Below, piece by piece: positions 25,603 to 34,451 of a stretch of 64,000 nt of DNA. The DNA is from Lacimicrobium sp. SS2-24. GTDB lineage: Bacteria > Pseudomonadota > Gammaproteobacteria > Enterobacterales > Alteromonadaceae. The position numbers were made by a program, and so were the translations under genes. The notes below the pieces were generated by a model, which was given only the letters and a program-made list of their open reading frames with translations, ran no database searches and was not told where the DNA came from. The stretch lies in NCBI RefSeq assembly GCF_002201535.1, contig NZ_NIWW01000012.1, forward strand, positions 25,302 through 89,301. Reading direction: 5' to 3'. The number at the start of each line of letters is the position of its first letter. Position 1 is the stretch's first letter.

Positions 25603-27195
25603 GTGAGTCACGCCAAAGCCAGCCTTGAACACCTTTATCGGGTCTTTACCAAACCAGAAGGCCAAGACTCCCGTTTGGCACAAATTGAACAGCAGTTATC
25701 CGACAACCTCGCCGAGTTTCTCTCCGGTCATATCGTTACTCAGGAGACGCCGCTGGAAGAGATTGAACAGGACTTCCAGCAGGCTAATGTGCCTGAAAGC
25801 CCTCAATTCGTCTCGCACCATGCTCAGCAGCTGCTGGACAAGCTGGTCTCAAAGTCCGTAAACACCTATTCTCCTCGTTTTATCGGACATATGACCTCTG
25901 CTTTGCCTTATTTCCACTTGTCGCTGGCCAAGCTGATGGTTGGACTCAATCAAAATCTGGTAAAAATCGAAACCTCTAAAGCCTTTACGCCGCTGGAGCG
26001 CCAGGTCGTAGGGATGATGCACCACCTCATCTATGCACAAAGCGATGACTTTTACCAACACCACTTACACAGTGCCTCCAGTAGCCTGGGCACCTTCTGC
26101 AGCGGCGGAACGCTGGCCAACCTGTCTGCTCTGTGGGTGGCCAGAAACCGGGCTTTACCGGCTTCAAAAGGATTCAGAGGGGTTGCGGAGGAAGGACTGT
26201 TTCGGGCGGTACAACATTTTGGTTTTAACCAGCTGGCGGTCATCTGTTCTGCTCGTGGCCATTACTCCCTGGCTAAGGCCATGGACTTGCTCGGCCTGGG
26301 TAAATCTTCTCTGTACAAGCTTGATTGTCCCAAGCAAACGCTCGATCCGGAAGCAGTGATGCGCACCGGGCGACAGATTATCGATAAGGGTGGCAAGGTC
26401 ATGACCATCGTTGGTGTCGCCGGTACCACAGAAACGGGACACATTGATCCCCTCGATGAACTCGCCGACGTGGCTGAAGCGCTGGATTGTCATTTTCATG
26501 TTGATGCCGCCTGGGGCGGCGCCACCTTATTCTCCAGACGACACGCGGCACTACTGAGCGGTATTCAAAGAGCCGATTCAGTCACTCTGGATGCACATAA
26601 ACAAATGTATGTGCCTATGGGGGCTGGCATGGTGCTGTATAAAGACCCGGATGCCGCGAATGCAGTACGTCACAATGCACAGTATATTCTGCGCGAGGGG
26701 TCAAAAGATCTGGGCGCCACCAGTGTTGAAGGTTCGCGCAACGGGATGGCGATGATGTTATACGCGTCTTTGCACATTCTCGGTCGGCAGGGTTATGAAC
26801 TATTGATCGATCAAAGCCTGGAAAAGGCACGACGCTTTGCACGCATGATTGACGTGCATCCGGATTTCGAGCTAGTGACAGAGCCGGTGTTGTGCTTGCT
26901 GACCTATCGTCTGTGTCCGACGCACCTGCAAAACACCAAGGCGCCAATTGATACAAAGACGAATAACCAACTGGATGAGCTAAATCAGTCAGTCCAGAAA
27001 CAGCAGCGGGAGGCCGGCCATTCCTTTGTATCACGAACACGCCTGAGCACCGGTCGATATAAGGATGCGATTACCGTCTTCAGAGTTGTACTGGCCAATC
27101 CCCTGACCACAGACGCGGATCTTCAAGCCATATTGGATGAGCAGACTGAGTGGGCCCGACAACACCCCGTGTGGCACTCAGTCCAAAGCTTCTAG
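25603..27195 (+). CDS. panP: Pyridoxal-phosphate aspartate 1-decarboxylase (PanP family)
   Basis: About 530 residues of group II PLP decarboxylase. The PLP lysine is in TLDAHKQMYVPMGAG, the cofactor Asp in FHVDAAWGGA, and the substrate-binding GTLANLSALWVAR follows FCSGG. PanP, described in Vibrio, makes beta-alanine from aspartate for CoA synthesis (family knowledge). The neighbouring panB and panC lack the usual panD, which supports this over glutamate or DOPA decarboxylase. The GTG at 25603 has GGGGA five bases upstream; upstream in-frame TTG codons (25585, 25591) do not. Confidence 0.85.
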   Translation: MSHAKASLEHLYRVFTKPEGQDSRLAQIEQQLSDNLAEFLSGHIVTQETPLEEIEQDFQQANVPESPQFVSHHAQQLLDKLVSKSVNTYSPRFIGHMTSALPYFHLSLAKLMVGLNQNLVKIETSKAFTPLERQVVGMMHHLIYAQSDDFYQHHLHSASSSLGTFCSGGTLANLSALWVARNRALPASKGFRGVAEEGLFRAVQHFGFNQLAVICSARGHYSLAKAMDLLGLGKSSLYKLDCPKQTLDPEAVMRTGRQIIDKGGKVMTIVGVAGTTETGHIDPLDELADVAEALDCHFHVDAAWGGATLFSRRHAALLSGIQRADSVTLDAHKQMYVPMGAGMVLYKDPDAANAVRHNAQYILREGSKDLGATSVEGSRNGMAMMLYASLHILGRQGYELLIDQSLEKARRFARMIDVHPDFELVTEPVLCLLTYRLCPTHLQNTKAPIDTKTNNQLDELNQSVQKQQREAGHSFVSRTRLSTGRYKDAITVFRVVLANPLTTDADLQAILDEQTEWARQHPVWHSVQSF

Positions 27196-27440
27196 TCCGC
27201 GGGAAATATAAGGCACAAGGTGTTGATGTCGACGGTGCGCTCAGAGCCAGCTTTTCGATCTTTACGACAACGCGCTATGACTCATCGACATTGCCATGAA
27301 CAACACCTTACAGAGGTGGGTGAGTCGGTAACGTGTACCACGGATTCAATACGAGTCTGGTGTGAGCACAGATTCAGCTACTTCGCTATTTCGCATATTC
27401 TTGTGATAATCTAGAAACTGAAATAATCAGGAGCTTCCTT

Positions 27441-28223
27441 TTGCGTTTCAATTTGCTGATGCTGCCCTTCATCGCTTATTTTGCGAGCTTCGCCACCTAC
27501 GCAGAGGAGGCCATGACCGCCTGTCTCGATGAATTTCCTCCCTACCAGATTCTCGGAACACCACCGAAGGGCGAGCATGTGGCGGCCTTGCATCAATTGG
27601 CAGATGAGACAAATATGTCGCTGAGATTTGTCACTGAGCCGAATTTCAGCCACTGTATGAAACGCTTGGAACAAGGCTCAGCAGATGTGATTGCCGGTAT
27701 CTTGGACCGTGAGGAACGTCGACACTTTCTACACCTGTTACCCATGCGAACAGACACGGCATACATTTTTGCCACCCGTTCTGACGCCCCGCCCATTGAG
27801 AGCTATGCGGATCTGAAAAACCGTCTTATTGGTGTCAGTGAAGGCGTGCATTATTTTAAGCAGTTTGATGAAGACGACAGCCTTACCAAGATTCAATTGA
27901 ATGATGTACACCTTGCCTACAAGTTGTTACTGGCGAGGCGAGTCGATGTGGTCATCAGTAGTATGGAAACCCTCTCGACCATTTTTACCAGTGATCCACA
28001 GCTCAAAAACGAAATAACGGCGCAGCCTTATGTGCATGAGCTCGATCGTATTATCTATTTTGGCTTATCTAAATACTCCCCCCATGCTGACAAAATACAG
28101 CAGTTGAGGGAAAGGGTTGAAAAGGCGTTTAAGACAGGCAGATTTGAGCAGGTCATTCAACAGTTCGCTGCCGAACACCCGCAGTATTATCAGTTCAAAT
28201 CCGTGTCCGGCGACACCTATTGA
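27441..28223 (+). CDS. Periplasmic solute-binding protein, family 3
   Basis: A 260-residue exported protein starting at a TTG with a well-placed AGGAGC six bases upstream. Signal peptide MRFNLLMLPFIAYFASFATYA, then the bilobal fold: MTACLDEFPPYQILG, VAALHQLADETNMSLRFV, GSADVIAGILDREER, RRVDVVISSMETL. As with the similar gene at 2.2-3.0 kb, no transport permease is adjacent. The ligand is unknown. Confidence 0.78.
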   Translation: MRFNLLMLPFIAYFASFATYAEEAMTACLDEFPPYQILGTPPKGEHVAALHQLADETNMSLRFVTEPNFSHCMKRLEQGSADVIAGILDREERRHFLHLLPMRTDTAYIFATRSDAPPIESYADLKNRLIGVSEGVHYFKQFDEDDSLTKIQLNDVHLAYKLLLARRVDVVISSMETLSTIFTSDPQLKNEITAQPYVHELDRIIYFGLSKYSPHADKIQQLRERVEKAFKTGRFEQVIQQFAAEHPQYYQFKSVSGDTY

Positions 28224-28264
28224 GATGAGGACGCCTCTTGCGGTTCTGAGTAATCCTTACTGAA

Positions 28265-29119
28265 TTATTCTTCCAGCTGAACCTGAATATTGTCAATCAG
28301 ACGGGCTTTACCCAGAAACGCTGCCACCAGTACAACCAGGCGCAGATCTTCATGGCCAGGCTGCAACAGACTGTCAGCCGAACGCACTTCCAGATAATCA
28401 ATCTTAAAACCCGAAGCCAGCAATTGTTGCTTGTGCTCCTGAATCAATCTTGAGTAATCCCGTCGCCCCAGGTGAATAGCATCCGCCATGTTGCTCAATA
28501 CTTTATATAGCGTTGGCGCCAACTCTCGCTCTTGTGTGGTCAGGTAATTGTTTCTGGAACTCATGGCCAGCCCGTCTGCTTCTCGCACCGTGGAGACACC
28601 ATGTACCTGAAGGTTCATGGACAAATCTGTCACCATGGCCTTTATTACCTGCAACTGCTGGTAATCCTTCTCGCCAAAATAAGCATGATTGGGCTGCACC
28701 ATATTAAACAGCTTACAGACAATAGTTGCCACGCCACGAAAATGTCCGGGACGGCTGGCACCACAGATCATGTAGGAGATCCCAGGTACCTCCACAAAGG
28801 TTTGCTGTTCCAGTCCCCTGGGATAAATGGCTTCCACGCTGGGCGTAAAGACGATGTCCACACCCATGGCCTCAAGCGCTGCGAGATCGTGCTCCATAGT
28901 ACGGGGATAAGCGGCAAGATCTTCATCCGGGCCAAACTGCAGCGGATTGACAAAAATAGAAACGACCACGATGTCGCATTCCTCTCTCGCTTCTTTTACA
29001 AGCCGCAGATGACCATGATGGAGATTACCCATAGTGGGCACAAAACCGATACTTTTTGCTTCAATCTGCCAGCGGCGTCTGGCCTGGCGCAATGAAATGA
29101 TATCACTTACGATTTCCAT
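28265..29119 (-). CDS. panC: Pantothenate synthetase
   Basis: A 284-residue class I nucleotidyltransferase that joins pantoate and beta-alanine with ATP. The HxGH signature is [14 protein letters not shown], the pantoate site includes [14 protein letters not shown], and the KMSKS-like loop is [10 protein letters not shown]. Length equals E. coli PanC. It follows panB by 14 bases on the same strand. Beta-alanine would come from PanP encoded about 1 kb away on the opposite strand. Confidence 0.96.
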   Translation of the reverse strand: MEIVSDIISLRQARRRWQIEAKSIGFVPTMGNLHHGHLRLVKEAREECDIVVVSIFVNPLQFGPDEDLAAYPRTMEHDLAALEAMGVDIVFTPSVEAIYPRGLEQQTFVEVPGISYMICGASRPGHFRGVATIVCKLFNMVQPNHAYFGEKDYQQLQVIKAMVTDLSMNLQVHGVSTVREADGLAMSSRNNYLTTQERELAPTLYKVLSNMADAIHLGRRDYSRLIQEHKQQLLASGFKIDYLEVRSADSLLQPGHEDLRLVVLVAAFLGKARLIDNIQVQLEE

Positions 29120-29133
29120 ACAACGTCCCTTAA

Positions 29134-29928
29134 TCAGCTGAAACTTTCTTCATCGGTAGGAAATTTACCCTGCTTAACTTCTTCAATGAAAAGGGCAACG
29201 GCTTTGCGAATATCACCACAAATAGCCAGGTAGTTCTTTGAGAATTTAGGCATATAATTGGCGCTGATCCCAAACATATCGTGCATGACCAATACCTGAC
29301 CATCGGTCCCCGGGCCTGCGCCGATACCAATCACAGGAATACTCAACGCCTGCGTCACACGGTTCGCCAATGAAGTGGGTACACACTCAAGCACGAGTAA
29401 CTGAGCCCCGGCTTCTTCAAGGGCAAGCGCCTGCTTGAGCAGATCGTCAGCCTGCTGTTCTTCACGCCCCTGTACTTTAAAACCGCCCAGTTTGTGCACC
29501 GATTGTGGTGTCAGACCGAGGTGCCCGCATACCGGAATCCCCCGCTCTGCTAACCCCCTCACCGAATCCAGCAACCAGCTACCGCCTTCCATCTTCACCA
29601 TGCTGGCACCCGCTGCCATCAGTTTGGTGGCATTGGTAAAGGTCTGCTCCGTCGTGGCGTAAGACATAAAGGGCATATCGGCAATTACAAAGGCCCGCTG
29701 CGTGCCCTTTCTGACCGACCGTGTGTGGTAAACCATCTGCTCAATGGTCACGGGCAAGGTATCGTCTTCACCCATCAACACCATGCCCAGCGAGTCGCCG
29801 ATCAAAATCGTGTCGACACCCTGTTCATCAAACAGCTTGGCAAAGCTCGCATCATAGGCCGTCAGCATACTAATTCGCTCACCTTGCTGCTTCATCTTAA
29901 TCAAGGTGGAAATTGTGACTTTTTTCAT
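29134..29928 (-). CDS. panB: 3-methyl-2-oxobutanoate hydroxymethyltransferase
   Basis: About 264 residues of TIM-barrel ketopantoate hydroxymethyltransferase: [34 protein letters not shown] (metal Asp), [30 protein letters not shown], and [22 protein letters not shown]. The ATG at 29928 matches the E. coli start and has GGGG six bases before it; an in-frame TTG at 29940 is less likely. It is cotranscribed with panC. Confidence 0.95.
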   Translation of the reverse strand: MKKVTISTLIKMKQQGERISMLTAYDASFAKLFDEQGVDTILIGDSLGMVLMGEDDTLPVTIEQMVYHTRSVRKGTQRAFVIADMPFMSYATTEQTFTNATKLMAAGASMVKMEGGSWLLDSVRGLAERGIPVCGHLGLTPQSVHKLGGFKVQGREEQQADDLLKQALALEEAGAQLLVLECVPTSLANRVTQALSIPVIGIGAGPGTDGQVLVMHDMFGISANYMPKFSKNYLAICGDIRKAVALFIEEVKQGKFPTDEESFS

Positions 29929-30008
29929 CATATACCCCAAGGTAGAGCGTTAACCGTCTTCACCTGATAAGCGGCAAAGGCTGCATCCCATCCCCTCAAA
30001 AACGGCTA

Positions 30009-30533
30009 CTATACGGATCCTGCAACGGATTTCCATACGTCAGCAGCACTGAGTACGATGCTCAGGCCCTTTTTGTCGCATCGGGAAAGTAAAGATTTCA
30101 GTGCACGGCCATCCGGCAAAACCAAATTGGCATCCAGTTCAGATAAGGGATAGAGCACAAACTCGCGTTCAGCAAGACCGTAATGGGGAACCGTGAGTCG
30201 TGGTGTGTGGATTTGCTGGTCACCGAACAACACTATGTCCAGATCTAAGGTGCGCGCTCCCCATCGCTGGGCCTGGTCTCGCACCCTGCCCTGCTGATTT
30301 TCAATCGACTGAGTAAAATCCAATAAGGCGAGCGCCGGCAAAGAGGTATCAATTTTCACCACGGCATTAACGTAATCGGGCTGATCGGCAGGCCCCATGG
30401 GCACGCTTCGATAGAAGGAAGAACACTGACATACAGTCACATCGCCATGCTGATGCATGGCGCTAATGGCATCACTTAATTGCCGTTGAGGCTGCTCCAG
30501 ATTACTGCCCAGCCCAATAAAGGCGATGGTCAC
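30009..30533 (-). CDS. folK: 6-hydroxymethyl-7,8-dihydropterin pyrophosphokinase
   Basis: A 174-residue HPPK starting at a GTG that overlaps the pcnB stop (GTGA), a classic translational-coupling junction. IAFIGLGSNLEQPQRQLSDAI is the N-terminal signature, GPADQPDYVNAVVKI the middle, and RWGARTLDLDIVLFGDQ the ATP/Mg motif with two Asp. LTVPHYGLAEREFVLYPLSEL completes it. Starting further upstream would run through pcnB in another frame. It makes the pyrophosphorylated pterin for folate synthesis. Confidence 0.93.
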   Translation of the reverse strand: MTIAFIGLGSNLEQPQRQLSDAISAMHQHGDVTVCQCSSFYRSVPMGPADQPDYVNAVVKIDTSLPALALLDFTQSIENQQGRVRDQAQRWGARTLDLDIVLFGDQQIHTPRLTVPHYGLAEREFVLYPLSELDANLVLPDGRALKSLLSRCDKKGLSIVLSAADVWKSVAGSV

Positions 30534-31894
30534 TGCTGAGGTTTCCGTTTGCGAGGACGACGGCGCCCCTTGCCTTTTGGAGAGCCTTTGATTTGCGCCA
30601 ACAGCTTGGTACGCTCCTCGCTGCTGGCATCCTGGAAGTCTGTCCACCATTTACCCAGCTCTTCGAGCTGACCGCCCTCAACACTGGCTCTGAGCAACAG
30701 GAAATCATAGCCAGCCCGAAATTTGGGATGGTCAAGCATCTGATAGGCACGGCGGCCAAACCGTTTTGGCAAACGTTGTTGCAATACCCATATGTCGCGA
30801 ATAGGCATACTGAAACGTTTAGGGATCATGATGCGTTTCTGCTGCGCCTGCAGCACATCATTGATCCCCATATTGAATGCATCATGGGGGGTGAGACCGC
30901 TCTCTGTCATCAGCTCATCGAAACGCTGCTCAAGGGGATACCAGAGCATGGCCGCATAAATAAAGGCCGGCGTCACCCGCATGTCATTATTAATGCGGTG
31001 GTCAGTATTGATCAGTACCTGGCGTATAAACAGGCTCTCTTTACCGTCTTTGACTTTGAGCATGGGCTGCAGCAAAGGAAACAACTGACCAAATAATCCA
31101 TACTCCTGGAGTAAGTCGTAGGTCTGCTCAGCGCGACCGGCCAAAAACAGCTTGAGCACTTCTTCAAAGAGCCGGGCCGCAGGAATGTTCGCCAGCAGTG
31201 GCGCCAATTGCGGGATCACATCGCCCGCTTCTGCGGAAATCTGCATATCCAGCTTGGCGGCAAAACGAACGGCACGCAGCATACGCACCGGGTCTTCGCG
31301 ATAGCGCGTCTCTGGGTCACCAATCAAGTGCAGCTTACGCTCTTTCAGCGACTGCATACCATTGGCAAAATCTGTGATACTAAAATCGGCAATGTTGTAG
31401 TACATGGCATTGGCGGTAAAGTCACGGCGCTCAGCATCTTCTTCTATGCTGCCAAACACATTGTCCCGTAACAGCAGACCTTCATCGGAACGGCGACTGA
31501 GTTTATCGCTGTTGTCTGAGGCTTCGCTATCATGATGGCCCCGAAATGTCGCCACTTCGATAATGTCACGGCCAAACACAATGTGGGCCAGCCGGAAGCG
31601 GCGGCCAATCAGTCGACAATTGCGAAACAGTGCCTTGATTTGCTCGGGCTCAGCATCGGTGGCCACATCGAAGTCCTTGGGGTGTAGCCCCAACAAAAGA
31701 TCCCGAACACAGCCCCCCACCAGGTAGGCCTGATAACCCGCATTGTGCAGTCGATACAACACCTTAAGCGCGTTGTCACTGATGTCTTTACGGGACACAC
31801 CATGCTCGGCCCTGGGAATAACTCGGGGTTTGAGTTTGCCCTGTGATTCACCGGCAAAAGCCTGTCTGACCCTGTTGATTACCCGGGTAATGAT
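30530..31894 (-). CDS. pcnB: Poly(A) polymerase I, with a probable non-AUG start codon
   Basis: About 454 residues. GGCVRDLLLGLHPKDFDVATDA contains the nucleotidyltransferase DxD; RRFRLAHIVFGRDIIEVATFRGHH and the RYREDPVRMLRAVRFAAKL segment are standard, and the C-terminus is Lys/Arg-rich. The first ordinary start codon in frame is the GTG at 31798, but the 32 codons before it encode a segment matching the N-terminus of E. coli PcnB (ITRV... and VIPRAEHGVSRKD). An in-frame TGA lies at 31909-31907. Between it and the GTG there is no ATG, GTG or TTG. GAGGAG (rc of 31903-31908) precedes ATC (31894-31892) and ATT (31891-31889). E. coli pcnB is known to start at AUU, so the same type of weak start is proposed here. 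Confidence 0.9.
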   Translation of the reverse strand: MITRVINRVRQAFAGESQGKLKPRVIPRAEHGVSRKDISDNALKVLYRLHNAGYQAYLVGGCVRDLLLGLHPKDFDVATDAEPEQIKALFRNCRLIGRRFRLAHIVFGRDIIEVATFRGHHDSEASDNSDKLSRRSDEGLLLRDNVFGSIEEDAERRDFTANAMYYNIADFSITDFANGMQSLKERKLHLIGDPETRYREDPVRMLRAVRFAAKLDMQISAEAGDVIPQLAPLLANIPAARLFEEVLKLFLAGRAEQTYDLLQEYGLFGQLFPLLQPMLKVKDGKESLFIRQVLINTDHRINNDMRVTPAFIYAAMLWYPLEQRFDELMTESGLTPHDAFNMGINDVLQAQQKRIMIPKRFSMPIRDIWVLQQRLPKRFGRRAYQMLDHPKFRAGYDFLLLRASVEGGQLEELGKWWTDFQDASSEERTKLLAQIKGSPKGKGRRRPRKRKPQQ

Positions 31895-31902
31895 AGCCTT
31901 GT

Positions 31903-31908
31903 CTCCTC
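31903..31908 (-). promoter_or_regulatory. Shine-Dalgarno of pcnB that places translation at AUC/AUU
   Basis: On the minus strand GAGGAG is followed by eight bases and then ATC, or eleven bases and then ATT. It is the only strong ribosome site near the pcnB 5' end and lies immediately after the in-frame stop TGA, so any initiation from it must use a non-AUG codon. The GTG at 31798 has no comparable site. Confidence 0.7.
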
Positions 31909-32007
31909 AACTGAAAATCGGGCCGGAGTCTCGTACCCCCGCCTAAAAAATGGCGCTAATGATATACCGAAAAAGCCTTTAACGGCCAGTGTTATGGATA
32001 GCCGCGC

Positions 32008-32907
32008 TCAACTTTCGTCGCCACGTTGTGCCCCTGAGCCCACCCAGAGAATCTCCTGACGGGCGGGCAGCGTCGACAGTGACCAGTTTGCCACCGCCCA
32101 CTTCAACAAGGTTTCAATAGAGCTGAAGTCCCTCGCCTGCGCTACAGGCAGACCCAGAAACCCTAATGCCTGGTGCAGATTATACAGTGCATTTCTGTCG
32201 TCAATGGCGGGGGCATGATTTTGTTTACTCAACTTCAGGCCCGGGCGCACGGTTGCAACCGGCAAATGCAACCAATCCGGTGGTGACACAGCCAGCGCAT
32301 GATACAAGGCGATCTGACTAGGTGTGGTATCCAGCAGGTCGGCGCCCCTGACCACCTCCGTGATCCCCTGGCGGATGTCATCGGCTACCACTGCTAACTG
32401 ATAGGCATAGTAGCCGTCTTTGCGACGAATAATCACATCCTCTGCCGCCGTGTCTGCGTCCACGGTAATCAGCCCTAAATGCTGATCAACGAACTGGTAA
32501 TGGGGGGAACGATTATAAAAACGCAGCGAACTGCCCTGAGAACCATAGTTTTTTGTGCGACAGGTACCGCTATAACGGCCGCCCTGCGCTTTTATCTGAG
32601 CCCGGGTGCAACGGCAATAGTAGCTCAGCTCGCGCGCAGCCAGATCTTCTAACAGCGCGTCATAGTAAGCGGAAAACTGACTCTGATAGTCCACCGTACC
32701 ATCCCATTGCAGACCATGAGCCTCAAGGGTTTTAAGGATACTTTGACTGGCGCCGGGTTGTTCACGGGGGGGATCAATATCTTCCACACGCACCAGCCAC
32801 TGACCTTGCTGACTTCTGGCCCGCAAAAAGCTACCCAGTGCAGCGACTAATGACCCAAAGTGCAAAGGACCCGAAGGAGAAGGAGCGAAACGGCCGATGT
32901 ATGGCAT
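32008..32907 (-). CDS. gluQ: Glutamyl-queuosine tRNA(Asp) synthetase
   Basis: A 299-residue truncated GluRS paralogue that attaches glutamate to queuosine-34 of tRNA(Asp). The HIGH-like motif is FAPSPSGPLHFGSL, the zinc site YYCRCTRAQIKAQGGRYSGTCR, and the KMSKS-like motif KLSKQNHAP. The anticodon-binding domain of full GluRS is absent, as expected. It lies between dksA and pcnB, an arrangement common in gammaproteobacteria, with 77 bases after dksA. Confidence 0.95.
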   Translation of the reverse strand: MPYIGRFAPSPSGPLHFGSLVAALGSFLRARSQQGQWLVRVEDIDPPREQPGASQSILKTLEAHGLQWDGTVDYQSQFSAYYDALLEDLAARELSYYCRCTRAQIKAQGGRYSGTCRTKNYGSQGSSLRFYNRSPHYQFVDQHLGLITVDADTAAEDVIIRRKDGYYAYQLAVVADDIRQGITEVVRGADLLDTTPSQIALYHALAVSPPDWLHLPVATVRPGLKLSKQNHAPAIDDRNALYNLHQALGFLGLPVAQARDFSSIETLLKWAVANWSLSTLPARQEILWVGSGAQRGDES

Positions 32908-32984
32908 GGTAATTGGTAACAGCAGGATCGTATCACCCGGTGCCGGGCTAGGCGCTCAGCACTGGGTGATCGGCGAGGGGGAGA

Positions 32985-33434
32985 TTACCCCTGCATCTGT
33001 TTTTCTTTGATTTCCGCCATGGTCTTACAGTCAATACACATATCGGCTGTCGGTCTGGCTTCCAGGCGACGCACTCCAATCTCTATGCCACATGAGTCAC
33101 AGAAACCGAAATCATCGTCATCGATGCGTTTGAGGGTTTTTTCAATCTTCTTAATCAGCTTGCGTTCACGGTCGCGGGTACGCAACTCCAGGCTGAACTC
33201 TTCTTCCTGTGCAGCACGGTCTACCGGGTCAGGAAAGTTTGCGGCCTCGTCCTGCATGTGGTGTACCGTTCGGTCTACCTCTGCCCGCAATTGATCACGC
33301 CACGCTTTGAGCAACTTACGGAAGTGCTCAAGCTGGGCATCGTTCATATATTCTTCGCCGTCTTTCTCCTGGTAGGGAGACAAACCGGCAAGGGCCAGTA
33401 AACCTAGTGACTTTTGTGAAATTTCTGTTGGCAT
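32985..33434 (-). CDS. dksA: RNA polymerase-binding transcription factor DksA
   Basis: A 149-residue protein nearly identical in layout to E. coli DksA. A coiled-coil hairpin carries the tip residues [11 protein letters not shown], followed by the zinc finger CDSCGIEIG...CIDC and a C-terminal helix. It potentiates ppGpp control of transcription by entering the RNA polymerase secondary channel. I chose the ATG at 33434 because AGGAG lies nine bases upstream; the upstream ATG at 33443 follows that site without spacing. Confidence 0.97.
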   Translation of the reverse strand: MPTEISQKSLGLLALAGLSPYQEKDGEEYMNDAQLEHFRKLLKAWRDQLRAEVDRTVHHMQDEAANFPDPVDRAAQEEEFSLELRTRDRERKLIKKIEKTLKRIDDDDFGFCDSCGIEIGVRRLEARPTADMCIDCKTMAEIKEKQMQG

Positions 33435-33516
33435 CAGCCACATCTCCTAAACAGCATTACAGGCTCGTCCGCACAAACCGCTATCTATATCAGAAAGCCA
33501 TTTGTCAGGCAATTCG

Positions 33517-33535
33517 GTTCCGGCGCTTCCGGAAC
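33517..33535. other. Perfect 7-bp hairpin between sfsA and dksA
   Basis: GTTCCGG and CCGGAAC flank a five-base loop about 83 bases upstream of the dksA start. There is no T-run on either side, so it is not a convincing terminator; it may be a leader structure in readthrough mRNA from sfsA to dksA. Confidence 0.3.
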
Positions 33536-33582
33536 GGTACAAAAACTAAAGACTGCCAAATATGGCTACTGATAAGGAAAAA

Positions 33583-34299
33583 TCAACCTTTTTTATCAGC
33601 AACCAAATCGAGTGCTTGATTTAACTCAATTTTTTCAGCACTAAACTGGCAATCATAACAGAGGACTTCCAGTCCTCTTTCTATCGCTTCTTCCAGCAGA
33701 CGGCTGTACTCAGCGTCAATATGCTCAGCGGCTCTGACATGGTGGATACCACTGTGCTGAACACAAAAGAATAGCACGGCTCTGAATCCCTGCGCTGGCA
33801 GCTTCATTAACTCTCGCAGGTGCTTGCGACCGCGCTCCGTAACCGCGTCCGGAAAGTATCCACAGCCATCCTGCAACAAGGTCACCGACTTGACCTCTAC
33901 AAAACAATCTGGCCCGGGGCCATCACTGAGCAGCAAATCGATACGGCTTTTTTCTTCACCATATCGGACTTCCTGGCGCAGTGTCCGATAGCCGCCCAAT
34001 TCAGGAACCCTATCCTGACGCACGGCTTCAGCAACCAGTTTATTGGCGTTATGAGTATTAATCCCAATCCAATGCTGCTTTGCATCCTGCGCCAACTGCC
34101 AGCTGTAAGCCAGCTTGCGCTTAGGATCATCATGATAAGACAACCATACTCTGAAGCCGGGTTCGGCACAGCCAGTCATCGCGCCCGTATTGGCACAATG
34201 CGCCGTTACCACCTCAGAGGTGTCCAGTCTGACATCAGCAAGGAAACGCTTATATCGTTTTATCAGGGTGCCGGGTACTAACGATGGTGTAAATTTCAT
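33583..34299 (-). CDS. sfsA: Sugar fermentation stimulation protein SfsA
   Basis: A 238-residue protein with an OB-like N-terminus (RYKRFLADVRL, HCANTGAMTGC) and a C-terminal nuclease-like fold showing the PD-(D/E)xK elements SRIDLLLSD and DCFVEVKSVTL. The E. coli homologue was named for effects on maltose metabolism and binds DNA. As in E. coli it lies next to dksA on the same strand, here 148 bp upstream. Biochemical role remains uncertain for the family. Confidence 0.94.
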   Translation of the reverse strand: MKFTPSLVPGTLIKRYKRFLADVRLDTSEVVTAHCANTGAMTGCAEPGFRVWLSYHDDPKRKLAYSWQLAQDAKQHWIGINTHNANKLVAEAVRQDRVPELGGYRTLRQEVRYGEEKSRIDLLLSDGPGPDCFVEVKSVTLLQDGCGYFPDAVTERGRKHLRELMKLPAQGFRAVLFFCVQHSGIHHVRAAEHIDAEYSRLLEEAIERGLEVLCYDCQFSAEKIELNQALDLVADKKG

Positions 34300-34451
34300 G
34301 GCCTTGGCTAAACACTCATCCAGAATTCAGATATATTGATATGAACTGCAATGAGATTATGTTGGTATTCATAACGGGGCGCATCATATAGCAAGCGTAC
34401 TCAATGTACTAATTTGATTGTGCACAACTTATTCGATTTCCGGAGAAACAC

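Noticed and set aside
27220..27414. A 64-codon frame between panP and the solute-binding protein gene
   Set aside because: No ribosome site, composition unlike a protein (Cys/His/Arg-rich), overlaps the leader region of the next gene.
30530..31798. pcnB starting at the GTG at 31798
   Set aside because: It would drop about 32 residues that resemble the E. coli N-terminus, and it lacks a ribosome site; kept only as the alternative to a non-AUG start.
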